This document shows, piece after piece, positions 20,019 to 32,000 of a stretch of DNA of 64,000 bases. Position 1 is the first letter of the stretch, and each line of letters begins with the position of its first letter. The notes beneath the pieces were generated by a model. That model was not told the origin of the DNA. It was given only the letters and a program-made list of their open reading frames with translations, and did no database searches. Origin of the DNA: Narthecium ossifragum (Eukaryota > Streptophyta > Magnoliopsida > Dioscoreales > Nartheciaceae); the NCBI GenBank assembly GCA_963920575.1, contig OY986969.1, forward strand, positions 3,854,001 to 3,918,000, in the 5' to 3' direction. The translations under genes and the position numbers were made by a program.

Positions 20019-21899
20019 GGCTAAAGTATGCGTTTGGTACCTGGGTTTTGAGGCAAATTTTTATGTGATACCCGTGTTTTCAAAAGTAAACACTTAATAC
20101 CTATGTTTCTCAAACCATTTTTAATCGATGCATCCGTCCACCTGCTGTCTGCCGGTCTAACGGCGGCTCGAGCGAACCGGTCACGTGCCTGCATGTGACC
20201 GGACAGCCTCCTTCTTCCTCGCCGACATCCACGGCGCCAGCATCGCCGTCCCCTTCGTCATCGGCTTTGGCGTCTCCTACACTATCGTCACGGACCTCCG
20301 CCCTGCTACGGAAGACGACCCCGTCGGCAGTGGCAGCGAGGTGCCTTTCACGTCTTCCTGGCCGTCGCCTTCTCCGTCACAGCCATGCCGGTGATGCCCC
20401 GGATGCTATCCGAGCTCAAGCTCCTCAACACCGACCTGGGTCGCATCGCCATGTCATCCGCCATCGTCTCCGACTTGATCGCATGGGTCCTCCTCGCCAT
20501 GTCCGCCACCATGGCCAACATGGAGGAATAGGGAGAGATGGCGGTGAGCGCCTGCACCGAGACGCCGCCGGCGTGCTGCTCATAGTTCTCGAAGGCAGCA
20601 ACAATGTGGTCGGACTGCACTTGCTCGCCGCCACGGCTCTTCCGCTGGCCACCGGACGTGCCCTGTTTGTTGTTGGTGTTATGGACGATGAGCATGGCGG
20701 TGGCACGCCCGGCGAGCTCGATGAGGTGGAGCGCATAGACGAAGACCGGAGAGCGCTTGGTGGAGTTGGAGGCCTCGAGGAGGCTGATGATGGAGGAGAC
20801 GTTGCGGGTGTTGTGGACGCAGGCGAGCATCCGAAGCTTTGTATCCGGCTTCGACCGCCGGAGGTTCCGCCGCTTGTAACCAATCTGTCGACGCTTCCAT
20901 GGCACATACGTCGCCATCACCACCGGCCCTACCAACACCGTCGTCACCATCGACGCCACCACCAAGACCGTGAAGTATTCTCTGCTTATCAGCTGAGAAA
21001 GAAAAAAAATGGAATTTTTCCTAAAAATTATAACTTTTTGAAAGAGATTTAAGGAGAGATTGATACCTTCTTATCCATGCCGATCCTGAGGACGACCAGC
21101 TCTAAAAGGCCCTTGCAGTTCATTAGAATGCCGAGGGAGAGGCTCTTGTGGAAGGGCATGGTGTAGAAGAGACCGATGAGCGTGGTGGTGGTGACCTTGG
21201 CGACGCACGCTGCCGTGAACACGCCGAGGACTTGGAGTACATTTCCGGCTTGAATCATGAACTCCACCGTGGTCCTAAGCCCGCTGGAGACGAAGAAGAG
21301 CGGCAGTGGGGAACACCGCCTCAGCCATCTCCAGGATGGCGGCGGCGAGGGGCCCGTCGGGAAAGACGAGGCCGAAGAGGAACGGGCCTAATGCGACGTG
21401 GATACCTATGGAGTCGGTGATCACACCGGCCAAAGGCACGCCGATAAGGACGACAGCGATGTGATGGATGCTCGGCATCTCTCCCTCCGGCGTCTGGTTC
21501 GAGAGCCAGGTGACCGCCGGTCGGATGAGATAGTAGCACGCTAGGACGAAGGCGACGGTGCAGAGAGCCGTGACGACGGAGCCGTCTTCCGTAGCAGACG
21601 GGGCCGTCTTCCGCAGCAGGAGGTCCGTGACGATAGTGTAGGAGACACCAAAGCCGATGACAAAGGGGACGGCGATGCCGGCGGCGTGGATGTCGGCGAT
21701 GAAGAAGGAGGTTGTCCGGTCACGTGTAGGCACGTGACCGGTTCACTCAGGCCGCCGTTAGACCGGCAGACGGCAGGTGGACAGAGGCATCGATTAAAAA
21801 TGGTTCGAGAAACATAGGTATTCAATGTTTACTTTTGAAAACACGGGTATCACATAAAAATTTGCCTCAAAACCCAGGTACCAAACGCATACTTTAGCC
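20019..21899 (-). mobile_element. MULE-type element with captured CHX antiporter fragments, left copy
   Basis: Terminal inverted repeats begin GGCTAAAGTATGCGTTTGG and extend at least 150 bp. A perfect 10-bp duplication TACTAGGAAA flanks the element (20009-20018, 21900-21909). Inside are CHX-type cation/proton antiporter pieces: one on plus (about 20195-20530) and others on minus (about 20348-20998 and 21070-21740). An 8-nt deletion near 21305 shifts the frame relative to the right copy. No transposase is present, so the element is non-autonomous, of Pack-MULE type. Being at the same site in both arms, it predates the inverted duplication. Confidence 0.8.
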
Positions 21900-21909
21900 T
21901 ACTAGGAAA

Positions 21910-23056
21910 AAACCAAGCCAATGACACAACACGATTGAACCTTGCATTATGGGATTACAAAAATATCTTGGTTATATGAATCTTTGAGATTATCTTTGTG
22001 TAAGTCATATGTTAGGAATTCGGCAGGGATGAAACCAAGATGGGGAAGCAATAGAATAGGAGGAGACACCAGTTTAACGTGGAAAACCTTCTGATAAATT
22101 ACCGCAAAGGAAAAATCACGGGAAGAAGGGCTTCACTATGTGAGGAGATTACAAAGCACTCTCTAACTCTCACACCAATCCTCTCTCTTCCCTCCCAGTA
22201 CGTTCTCACATACTTACAGATCTCTCTCTGTCTCTATACTTTCTCTCAAGCCCCCTCTTTCTATCAAGCCTTAACATGTTCTTTGTATCTCCAAGCCTTT
22301 TAAAGCCACAAACCCAAAGGTAACACACCCTTTTGACATTGTAAACCTTAGTCACCGTTGGATCAAGTTGATCCAACATTCAATACAACTTCTTGTTAGA
22401 CTTGGATACAAACAAGAACCCAAAATTTCCAATTTTTCGGTTTTGGATCGATCCATATTAAGATTGGATCAATCCACAGTGAAAACTGGGTAAAACACGC
22501 CTCTGGAACAGGGATGGATCGATCCACTGTGAGATTGGATCGATCCACTATGCCAGACTGCAAATACGTCTCTGAAAAGAACTTTCGTATCGATCCAGAT
22601 TCACTTTGGATCGATCCACTGAAACCTTCGATCGATCCAAGCTCCAGAATGAGCCCAAAAACAGCAACCATCACTTTGTTCTCCGTTGAAGTCGCTGCCA
22701 TCCTCATGAGGAGGGATTTTCCCAACAAACTCCCCCTCCCGATTCATGAGAAATCATAACCCCGTCGAGCTCTTACTAGCTCGGACCTTGCACTCTCCTT
22801 GTGCTGCACTTCTTCAAGTCATTGCGCCTCATGACTCTTGAAGAATCCATAGACCCCATCGAACTCTTGATATCACCATCAAGACTTGGACCTCCATACA
22901 CATTGTCGTGCCAACATTCAAGCCACCATACCGCATGACTCGACCTTCATACACATTCGAGTCAACGCACCTCGTGACTCGGCCTTTCCGATCGCTTCGA
23001 TCGATCGGAACCCCATCGTACCTCTAGTACGGAAGCTCCCCCGTAATGACACACAC
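21910..23056. repeat. LTR-like repeat with GGATCGATCCA motifs, left copy
   Basis: Mirrored at 25727-26809. The part from TGTTAGGAATTCGGC (about 22010) looks like retroelement terminal sequence. Between about 22440 and 22640 the motif GGATCGATCC recurs about six times, with variants. No open gene and no clear LTR ends or target duplication were resolved. Confidence 0.5.
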
Positions 23057-23187
23057 GACGGTGTTGAGTGTCACTACGTTATTGTTCTTCTCATCATCCT
23101 CCTTGACCTTCCCATTAGCAAGATCATCCTTGTAATTCCTGCATCGCCGCTTGATTGGGCCTTCCTTCCTGCGGTAGTAGCAAGTAA

Positions 23188-23914
23188 TTTTTTTTTTATA
23201 GTTTAAACAGACTTTGCTTTCTGTTTAAAATTCTAGCTTTTAAAATCTAACTCAAAAACTTTCTTTGTTTACTAAATACAATTTAAATTTTTTTAGCTTC
23301 CGCTTAACTATGAAAACAAAAATACAATTTAATTTTTTTTTGTTTTCGCTTTAATTGGCTATTCTTAAATCAAAAAATAGCCTTCTGACTTGTCAGCGCT
23401 GCGTACGTGGGAGATGATATTTAAACGGTTTTTGGGAAGTGGGTCATTTTATATATCACAAAATTGAAATTTAAGGGACTAAAAAGTAATGATGAACAGA
23501 ACCATGGATTAAAACGTAATTTATGCTACTTATTGGTGTTTATGTCTTTATGATGTGATTTCACTAATATTAGATTTTTTTTTTTTATCGCATACCTCAC
23601 ATTCCATATAAATCATCAAGAATCAGCCGAATTTATTGATTTTTGACCAATAATAAATTCATCAAGAATCAATCAACGATAATCTAATAAATTCTCATTG
23701 GAATTATGTAAATTCCCGGTCCCCATCTCATAATGTCTAAAAATTTAGTTGAGCACTTCTAACAAGTTTCTCGTTTGACAAAATTGCAATTAATCAATTG
23801 TTAGCCGACGTCCAACCACAATTTTTGACAAAAATTTTGGCATATATATTGTTTAGTTCATGATAAGGAGATTGGACTAAACAACATATCCAGCACTCAC
23901 TCGGTTGCTTCAAT
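23188..23914 (-). repeat. Inverted copy of flank block A
   Basis: Reverse complement of 5211-5935. It sits just beyond the inner end of the left palindrome arm. Confidence 0.8.
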
Positions 23915-24666
23915 ATTACACGCTTATATTACAAGCTCATAAGAATCTTCTCTTTTATGTCTTCAGATAAAATCAAGCCTCATAATTTTTATTTTTTTTC
24001 AACAATGATCACAATAAATAGAATTTTCTGGGGTACAAACGGCCAAACTGGATCGTTTCTAGATCCGAGTTTTATTGCTTGGCCGTGACACACCCATGAT
24101 AGATTCTCGGAAAGGTCACCGTGAGCTTCGTATCTCATGGTCCCCAAGGCAGAGACGAGAGGCTTCGGCTGGTAGAGAGAAGGAATTCTCGAACCTCATC
24201 TCCGGTGTCGTCGGTCGTTGTCGTTGTCTTCCGTGCACTCGAGAGTTTTTGACGTTGATCATACCGAAGGCATGCCTTGTCCGGCGGCCGGCGGCATCGG
24301 TGTGGTCGACCACCTGACCGGAGAAGAGAAGAGTGGTGGAGCTGCTCCTCCATGCGTGCCTGATGAACTTTGTTGCTATAGAGCTATGGGGAATTGAAAA
24401 TTACGTACGTAGCTCACGCTTTGCATGGAATAATTAACACATGCAACGAGAGGTACGTAACTGAAGGAGAGAAGGGAACGGGTCTTATTGCTGGTCTATG
24501 GAACACTTGTATAAGAGATTAATTTGGAGACTATTAAGGGAGAGAGAGTTGAATGGATCTAACTGGGGGGTTAATTAATGGAGGATCTGTTACTTGAGAT
24601 TCGAGGGAGGGGAGGGGTTTATATGGTTTTGGTGTTTTATCTTGGGAAGAGACCGATATGTTTTAC

Positions 24667-24991
24667 CGACGGCCTGCCATCCCCGGAAGAAGACCCGATC
24701 GAATTCCAAGTCAAGGGAGGAGGGGTCGGTGTACCACGAGCTCGGCGGGGTCACCGCTTCCGCCAAGGGGATCGCCGGGTCGAATCCCGAAACGAGACGA
24801 TGCACGCGATCCCCATCGGCGCCGGCAGATATCCCCGGGGAAAAGCTTCGCGGCGGAGGAATCCAGGAGGCGCAGCGGGCCCGCTCGCCGGAGGAGGAGG
24901 AGTAGGGTAGGGGGTTGGGGAGGTGAAGGGATTTGGCCGGCGACGATGAGGCGGCGACGGGGCGGCGACGAGGCGGCGATCTCCAGCGCAC
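24667..24991 (-). pseudogene. CMO: Choline monooxygenase, orphan first exon
   Basis: The minus-strand frame encodes a Ser/Pro/Arg-rich N-terminus like a plastid transit peptide. It is followed by FDPAIPLAEAVTPPSSWYTD and then DRVFFRGWQAVG, which I recognise as the start of the mature choline monooxygenase, the Rieske-type plastid enzyme that makes betaine aldehyde from choline. It stops at a plausible splice donor (GTAAAA, 24661-24666). The Rieske cluster and mononuclear iron domains would follow in later exons, none of which occur nearby. No in-frame ATG is seen at the 5' end. This is a gene fragment, not a working enzyme. Confidence 0.75.
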
Positions 24992-25544
24992 CGGAGGACG
25001 GGGGCGGCGACGAGGTGATCTCTAGGGCACGGGAGAAGGGGAGAGTTAGTCGCGAGTAAGGCTGGTTGGGGGGTGTTTTGAGGGGGTGTTAAGTGAGATT
25101 TGATCTAGACCGTCGATGAGATCGGACGATCCAGATTCGAGTTTGATATAGAGAGTTATAAAACTGGTTTGACGTGGAAAATTTTCATATATATATCAGA
25201 CTATCACCAACCATTAGAATGGTTTTGATTCTTAGCATCACCAATTAACACCATGCTCTGCTCCCTTATATGTGGTCGGTCTTCAATGATCACAAAAACT
25301 TAAGGATGAGTTAGTTTATAAGATCGTTTTTTATCAGGTGATTGCTTTTAGGGCTAGTGTTGCTTATCAGTGGCGGTGATTAAGAAACAAGCTTGTCAGT
25401 GTGGAAAAGAAGCTTTATTCCTCCATCCAATGAAACAAGTGGGAAGGATGATTGGGTGGGCCACTCTCTCGTTATTAGTGTTATTAGTGTTTCAATCCTT
25501 GAAGTGGGAAGCAACTGCTAAACAAAAGGGAGGAAACTTATAAA

Positions 25545-25710
25545 CGTGCATGGAGGTCCGTGTCTTATAAACTTATAAACAAAAGGGAGGAAACTTATAA
25601 ACTTATAAACTTATAAACTTATAAACTTATTAGTGTTTCAATCCTTGAAGTGGGAAGCAACTTATAAACAAAACGGAGGAAACTTATAAACTTATAAACT
25701 TATAAACGTG
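25545..25710. repeat. Tandem TTATAAAC-type repeat
   Basis: Repeated ACTTATAA units and two copies of a GGGAGGAAACTTATAAAC-type phrase lie just before the inner end of the right palindrome arm. Confidence 0.75.
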
Positions 25711-25726
25711 TATGCATAATGACACC

Positions 25727-26809
25727 GTCGTGTGTGTCATTACGGGGGAGCTTCCGTACTAGAGGTACGATGGGGTTCCGATCAATCGAAGCGATCGGAA
25801 AGGCCGAGTCACGCGGTGCGTTGACTCGAATGTGTATGAAGGTCGAGTCATGCGGTATGGTGGCTCGAATGTTGGCACGACAACGTGTATGGAGGTCCGA
25901 GTCTTGATGGCGATATCAAGAGTTCGATGGGGTCTATGGATTCTTCAAGAGTCATGAGGCGCAATGACTTGAAGAAGCGCAGCACAAGGAGAGTGCAAGG
26001 TCCGAGAGTTTGTTGGAAAAATCCCTCCTCATGAGGCTGGCAGCGACTTCAACGGAGAACAAAGTGATGGTTGCTATTTTTGGGCTCGTTTTGGAGCTTG
26101 GATCGATCGAAGGTTTCAGTGGATCGATCCAAAGTGAATCTGGATCGATACGAACGTTCTTTTCAGAGACGTATTTGCAGTTTGGCACAGTGGATCGATC
26201 CAATCTCACAGTGGATCGATCCATCCCTGTTCCAGAGGCGTGTTTTGCCCAGTTTTCACTGTGGATTGATCCAAAATCGAAAAATTGGAAGTTTTGGGTT
26301 CTTGTTTGTATCCAAGTCTAACAAGAAGTTGTATTGAATGTTGGATCAACTTGATCCAACGGTGACTAAGGTTTACAACATCAAAAGGGTGTGTTACCTT
26401 TGGGTTTGTGGCTTTAAAAGGCTTGGAGATACAAAGAACATGTTAAGGCTTGATAGAAAGAGGGGGCTTGAGAGAAAGTATAGAGACAGAGAGAGATCTG
26501 TAAGTATGTGAGAACGTACTGGGAGGGAAGAAACAGAGAATTGGTGTGAGAGTTAGAGAGTGCTTTGTAATCTCCTCACATAGTGAAGCCCTTCTTCCCG
26601 TGATTTTTCCTTTACGGTAATTTATCGGAAGGTTTTCCACGTTAAACTGGTGTCTCCTCCTATTCTATTGCTTCCCCATCTTGGTTTCATCCCCGCCGAA
26701 TTCCTAACATATGACTTACACAAAGATAATCTCAAAGATTCATATAACCAAGATATTTTTGTAATCCCATAATGCAAGGTTCAATCGTGTTGTGTCATTG
26801 GCTTGGTTT
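25727..26809. repeat. LTR-like repeat with GGATCGATCCA motifs, right copy
   Basis: Mirror of 21910-23056. The GATCGATC-rich part is about 26095-26280. Confidence 0.5.
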
Positions 26810-26984
26810 TTTCCTAGTAGGCTAAAGTATGCGTTTGGTACCTGGGTTTTGAGGCAAATTTTTATGTGATACCCGTGTTTTCAAAAGTAAACATTGAATA
26901 CCTATGTTTCTCGAACCATTTTTAATCGATGCCTCCGTCCACCTGCCGTCTGCTGGTCTAACTGCGGCCTTAGCGAATCGGTCC

Positions 26985-28190
26985 GGACAGCCTCCTTCTT
27001 CCTCGCCGACATCCACGCCGCCGGCATCGCCGTCCCCTTCGTCATCGGCTTCGGTATCTCCTACACTATCGTCACGGACCTCCTGCTACGGAAGACGGCC
27101 CCGTCTGCTACGGAAGACGGCCCCGTCGTCACGGCTCTATGCACCATCGCCTTCGTCCTAGCGTGCTACTATCTCATTCGACCGGCGGTCACCTGGCTCT
27201 CGAACCAGACGCCGGAGGGAGAGATGCCGAGCATCCATCACATCGCCGTCGTCCTTATCGGCGTGCCTTTGGCCGGTGTGATCACCGACTCCATAGGTAT
27301 CCACGTCGCATTAGGCCCGTTCCTCTTCGGCCTCATCTTTCCCGACGGGCCCCTCGCCGTCGCCATCCTGGAGATGGCTGAGGCGGTGTTCCACACTCTT
27401 CTGTTGCCGCTCTTCTTCGTCTCCACCGGGCTTAGGACCAGGGTGGAGTTCATGATTCAAGCCGGAAATGTACTCCAAGTCCTCGACGTGTTCACGGCAG
27501 CGTGCGTCGCCAAGGTCGCCACCACCACGCTCATCGGTCTCTTCTACACCATGCCCTTCCACGAGAGCCTCTCCCTCGGCATCCTAATGAACTGCAAGGG
27601 CCTTTTAGAGCTGGTCGTCCTCAGGATCGGCATGGATAAGAAGGTATCAATCTCTCCTTAAATCTCTTTCAAAAAGTTATAATTTTTAGGAAAAATTCCA
27701 TTTTTTTTCTTTCTCAGCTGATAAGCAGAGAATACTTCACGGTCTTGGTGGTGGCGTCGATGGTGACGACGGTGTGGGTAGGGCCGGTGGTGATGGCGAC
27801 GTATGTGCCATGGAAGCGTCGACAGATTGGGTACAAGCGGCGGAACCTCCGGCGGTCGAAGCCGGATACAGAGCTTCGGATGCTCGCCTGCGTCCACAAC
27901 ACCCGCAACGTCTCCTCCATCATCAGCCTCCTCGAGGCCTCCAACCCCACCAACCCCACCAAGCGCTCTCCAGTCTTCGTCTACGCGCTCCACCTCATCG
28001 AGCTCGCCGGGCGTGCCACCGCCATGCTCATCGTCCATAACACCAACAACAAACAGGGCACGTCCGGTGCCCAGCGGAAGAGCCGCGGCGGCGGGCAAGC
28101 GCAATCCGACCACATTGTTGCTGCCTTCGAGAACTACGAGCAGCACGCTGGCGGCGTCTTGGTGCAGGCGCTCACCGCCATGTCTCCCTA
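26985..28190 (+). pseudogene. Captured CHX cation/proton antiporter fragment, two exons
   Basis: Exon A (about 26985-27643) encodes transmembrane Na/H-exchanger-type sequence: ASFFLADIHAAGIAVPFVIG, later PEGEMPSIHH, GPFLFGLIFPDGPLA, and NCKGLLELVVL near the end. Intron 27644-27717 has normal GT/AG ends. Exon B (27718 to about 28190) continues with the cytoplasmic region: VPWKRRQIGYKRRN, ELRMLACVHN, YALHLIELAGRA. CHX proteins exchange K+ or other cations for protons in endomembranes. The N-terminus and an internal transmembrane block are missing from this strand; that block appears on the opposite strand at 28185-28535. Retention of the intron shows DNA-level capture. Function as a transporter is unlikely. 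Confidence 0.75.
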
Positions 28191-28535
28191 TTCCTCCATG
28201 TTGGCCATGGCGGCGGACATGGCGAGGAGGACCCATGCGATCAAGTCGGAGACGATGGCGGACGACATGGCGATGCGACCCAGGTCGGTGTTGAGGAGCT
28301 TGAGCTCGGATAGCATCCGGGCCATCACCGGCATGGCTGTGACGGAGAAGGCGGCGGCCAGGAAGACGTGAAAGGCACCTCGCTGGCCACTGCCGACGGG
28401 GCCGTCTTCCATAGCACGGCGGAGGTCGGTGACGATAGTGTAGGAGACGCCGAAGCCGATGACGAAGGGGACGGTGATGCTGGCGCCGTGGATGTCGGCG
28501 AGGAAGAAGGAGGCTGTCCGGTCACGTGTAGGCAC
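28185..28535 (-). pseudogene. Captured CHX fragment, opposite orientation
   Basis: The minus-strand frame repeats ASFFLADIHGASITVPFVIG and then continues with AFSVTAMPVMARMLSELKLL and IVSDLIAWVLLAMS, the transmembrane block absent from the plus-strand fragment. The two fragments meet tail to tail near 28190. The left-arm equivalent (20195-20530) has lost the frame. Confidence 0.75.
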
Positions 28536-28711
28536 GTGACCGATTCGCTCGGGCCGCCGTTAGACCGGCAGACGGCAGGTGGACGGAGGCATCGATTAAA
28601 AATGGTTTGAGAAACATAGGTATTCAGTGTTTACTTTTGAAAACACGGGTATCACATAAAAATTTGCCTCAAAACCCAGGTACCAAACGCATACTTTAGC
28701 CTTTCCTAGTA

Positions 28712-28982
28712 ATAATTGCCTAAAAACGTCGATAGAACTAGGGTGTAAATGAGCCGAACAAGAGTGAGCAGGGGCCATCTTAAGCTCGGTTCTAAATAAC
28801 TAAAGGACAGCTCGAAATAACTATAGGATGGCTCAAATTCAGCTCGAGTATTCGAGCTGAGAATTCATGGTTGATGTACCAAGCTTGCTTGAGTTCAGCT
28901 CGTTGAGCTTGATAAAGACCTGAGCTACGCTAGCTCGGTATATGAGCTTAATTACAGCTTCTTTCTAACTCGGTACATTATC
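28712..28982. other. Arm spacer before the LINE
   Basis: Mirrors 19731-20008. Its last 16 bases AACTCGGTACATTATC are the left target duplication of the LINE. Confidence 0.7.
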
Positions 28983-29029
28983 TTTTTTTTTTGATTAGTT
29001 GAGCCCAATGGCTAAATGTCCCAGAGAGG

Positions 29030-32000
29030 TTACAAACCGGAACCAGGGACAAACCCCTCAGGTTCCCTTACATTTCCCAATTCAAACCATAATCTGAGTG
29101 CCTCGCGAGCAAGCCAATCAGCGTGGATGTTCTCTTCGGGTGGAATGTAGGTGACCCGGAACTCAGTGAACTCACGACACACCCACCATATTTCTTGCAC
29201 CAGATCACGACAGTCTTCTACCAAAGGCATGCTTCCCTCAATCATCTTCACAGCCTGCAGAGAGTCACTTTCAACGAGCACTCGTCTGAGGCCTTTTGTG
29301 TGGCGTGATTAGTGGATGCGAGAATAGCACGCAGCTCCCCGGCAAGGACGGAGTTGCTTCTACAGCTACTGCTCTCAGACCAACAAACAAGGTCATCTTC
29401 GTCTAAGCAAACAAGGCCCAGACCAGTCATGCCAGAGGGCTGATCAAAAGAAGCATCAGTCTGAAATTTGATGTCGTGCATGTTTGCTGCGATGTTGCAT
29501 TGTCCACCCTGCCTAGCTAGCCCAATGTGTTCCCTGGATTGCCATCTGACCAGACGTGCAATTTCATGAACTTCGAGGCCCGCCTCTTCCTTTATCACTT
29601 TGCATCTGTCTTTCCAGAGCCACCACGCTCCGTATGCTAGCAAGGAGGTTGACCGTTTGATTTTGTCGGAGTTCCAGCGACGACAGAGCAGGTGGATGAA
29701 TCGATCCATGGTGAGATCTCTGAAGTTGATGCATGAACCAGCTAGCACCTTGCTCCAAACCTCCTGAGCAAACCTGCATTCAAAAAGCAAATGATCGATT
29801 ATCTCTTCCACAAGATTGCAGCGTGGACATAGGTTGCTCGAGGCAAGGCAGAGGTATCACAATGCCGAATTAGTTGGCAGCTTTCCGTGGAGGAGTTTCC
29901 ATAGAAACATTCTGGGTCTTGGTCCCGCTGGTGCATGCCAAACACTTCTCCATAGCTGGATGCGTTGCCCATCACATCTGTTACCATCATGGTGCTCGAG
30001 CATCAGGTAAGCTGAAGCAGCAGTAACCACACCATTTTTGGCCCAAGTCCATCTTGGGCGGAGATTCCTGGTGCAGGGAGGCAGGGGATTGGAGATGAAC
30101 TGTTGTATCATAGCCGGGTGGAAGAGGGAGTGGAGCTTGATCAAGTCCCAGCTTCCATCCTCAGAGAACAGGTCATGGACCTTAAGCCGCTCTATCTCCA
30201 TGTCAGTCTTCACAAGGCAGGGGAATGAGATCAAAGGCCCATCCCCTATCCACCAGTCATACAGGACACTTGCTTGACAAGTAGCGTTGAGCTCCCATCT
30301 GAGATTCCTGCGGAGAATGTCGGCTGCCCTGCATATGGATCTCCAAAGAGTGGAAACAGGGGACGAACCTGTGAAGCGAGGAAGAACGTCACACACTCTA
30401 TATTTAGCTCGGCAAATGGTAGTCCAGATGCTCTCTTGCACCTCGATGAACCTAGCCGCACGCTTCAAACGTAGCGCCGTCTGCCAACGCTTTAGATCCT
30501 TGAAACCCAGTCCACCATCCAGTTTGTTGCAACAGACAGTGTCCCAAGCAACAATGGAGAGAGCTCCTCTCTTTCCAAGCCATAGAAAATTCCGGGCTAA
30601 CACAGCGACCTTGTTGAGGATGGAGGCCAGAGTAGGGATGGAAGACATCACGTGGACATGCAAAGCCTGCAACACCGATTGAATGAGGACTGCTCTTCTC
30701 GCAGCCGCTTTGATTGGGCTTTTCCAGCTCGTTAGATTACGCTGGACTGCGTCGAGCAAAATGGAGAAGTCCTTGACTTGTATTCTGCGCTAGTCCAAGG
30801 GAACGCCAAGGTACTTCCAAGGATCTGTTATCCTAGGGAATCCAAGCAGGTGGGATAGGATTCTTCTTCTTCGAGGGGAAGTGGAAGGGGAGAATTTCAC
30901 ACTAGATTTGTCGGGGTTAACTTCAAGACCAGAAAGTTTCCTATATCTCTTCAGGATGTTGGTGAGCTTCTTGACCTCCTCGCGCTTTGTGGTGGTCACG
31001 AAGAGGCAATCGTCAGCGTAGAGGAGGTGAGTTATAAGCGCCGTCAAACCCTGGTACTTCACCCCTTCAAGAGCAATGAGAGGGACTTTGGCCAATCTCG
31101 TGAGCACCTCCTGTGCAAGGATGAATAGATACGCCAATATGGGATCGCCTTGCCGGAGGCCGCAGGCTGCGGGGAAGAAGCCACACACTCTCCCATTGAT
31201 GAGAAGAGAGAACCGGGTAGTTGTTATACATTCCATAACCAGGCTGATCCAGTTCTCCGGGAACTCCATGTGAGATAGAATTCTACGGATGAAGCTCCAG
31301 CTGACGGAGTCGTAGGCAGCTCTGACGTCTACCTTGATGGCCATAAGAGCCTTGGATCTTGGAACCTTTTGCAGCGAGTGAAGGAGCTCATGAGCAGCAC
31401 CAATGTTATCCTGAATAGATCTTCCTTCAATGTAGGCAGATTGCTCGAGGCTGATGATGTCCTGAAGTGCCAGCTTCATTCTGCTGGCGAGGATGGAGGA
31501 GATGACCTTGTAGCAGACGTTGCAAAGGCTGATGGGTCTGTAATCTTTGACATGTCGGGGGTTGGCACACTTGGGGATGAAGGTGATGTAGGTGTTGTTC
31601 CATCCGCTTGGCAGTTTACAGTTCCTGAAGAAGCCACAAATGAGGGACGTGAAGTCATGCCCAACTATGGACCAATGCTCCACGAAAAACTCCGCGGTTA
31701 ATCCGTCAGGACCGGGGCTCCTATCATTTCCCATCGCTTGGAGAGTAACCAGGACTTCCTCCATAGAAACCTCAGTCAGCAGGTGATCCCTGAAGCTCGA
31801 GGAGATATGGGGAAGAGGGGGAAGGTCCAGGGTTGGGTTGCCTTTGTCTCTGGCCCAGAGTTTCTGATAATGATTAAGGAATAGTGTAGCGATGCCTTCT
31901 TGACTACTAATCACCGCGCCATTCTCATGCTTAAGTTCTTTGACTCTAGAACAGGGGATATCGGAACGAGTGCCTTGGTGGAAGGAGCGCGAATTTCTAT

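Larger units (their letters stand above)
6566..23056 (+). repeat. Left arm of the large inverted duplication
   Basis: Reading inward, this arm is matched in reverse complement by 25727-38996. Shared order: patatin-like gene, LINE 3' fragment, CHX capture element, LTR-like GATCGATC repeat. Private to this arm are the pararetrovirus (8891-17594), a segment of about 370 bp at 19361-19730, and a 37-bp tandem duplication at 18644-18717. The outer limit is the ATAGTCGATCCTAGATGTGT block near 6570-6594, reverse-complemented at about 38970-38993. About 140 bp next to it (6595-6735) is missing from the right arm. Confidence 0.85.
23057..25726. other. Loop of the large palindrome
   Basis: Sequence not mirrored between the arms. 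It contains the inverted copy of flank block A (23188-23914), unrecognised sequence (23915-24580), a choline monooxygenase exon (24667-24991) and TTATAAAC-rich short tandem repeats (about 25545-25710). Confidence 0.7.
26820..28701 (+). mobile_element. MULE-type element with captured CHX antiporter fragments, right copy
   Basis: Termini GGCTAAAGTATGCG... and complement, with a perfect 10-bp duplication TTTCCTAGTA at 26810-26819 and 28702-28711. The inverted terminal region extends past the non-coding TIR into CHX coding sequence (about 26999-27083 mirrored at about 28410-28510). Transcripts across it could fold into a hairpin with a CHX stem. No transposase is seen. Confidence 0.85.

Noticed and set aside
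20195..21052. 285-residue plus-strand frame in the left capture element
   Set aside because: Most of it is the antisense of CHX coding sequence; the true captured frames are on minus, plus a short plus-strand fragment.
24578..25059. Plus-strand frames over the choline monooxygenase exon
   Set aside because: Antisense shadows; only the minus frame has a recognisable protein sequence.
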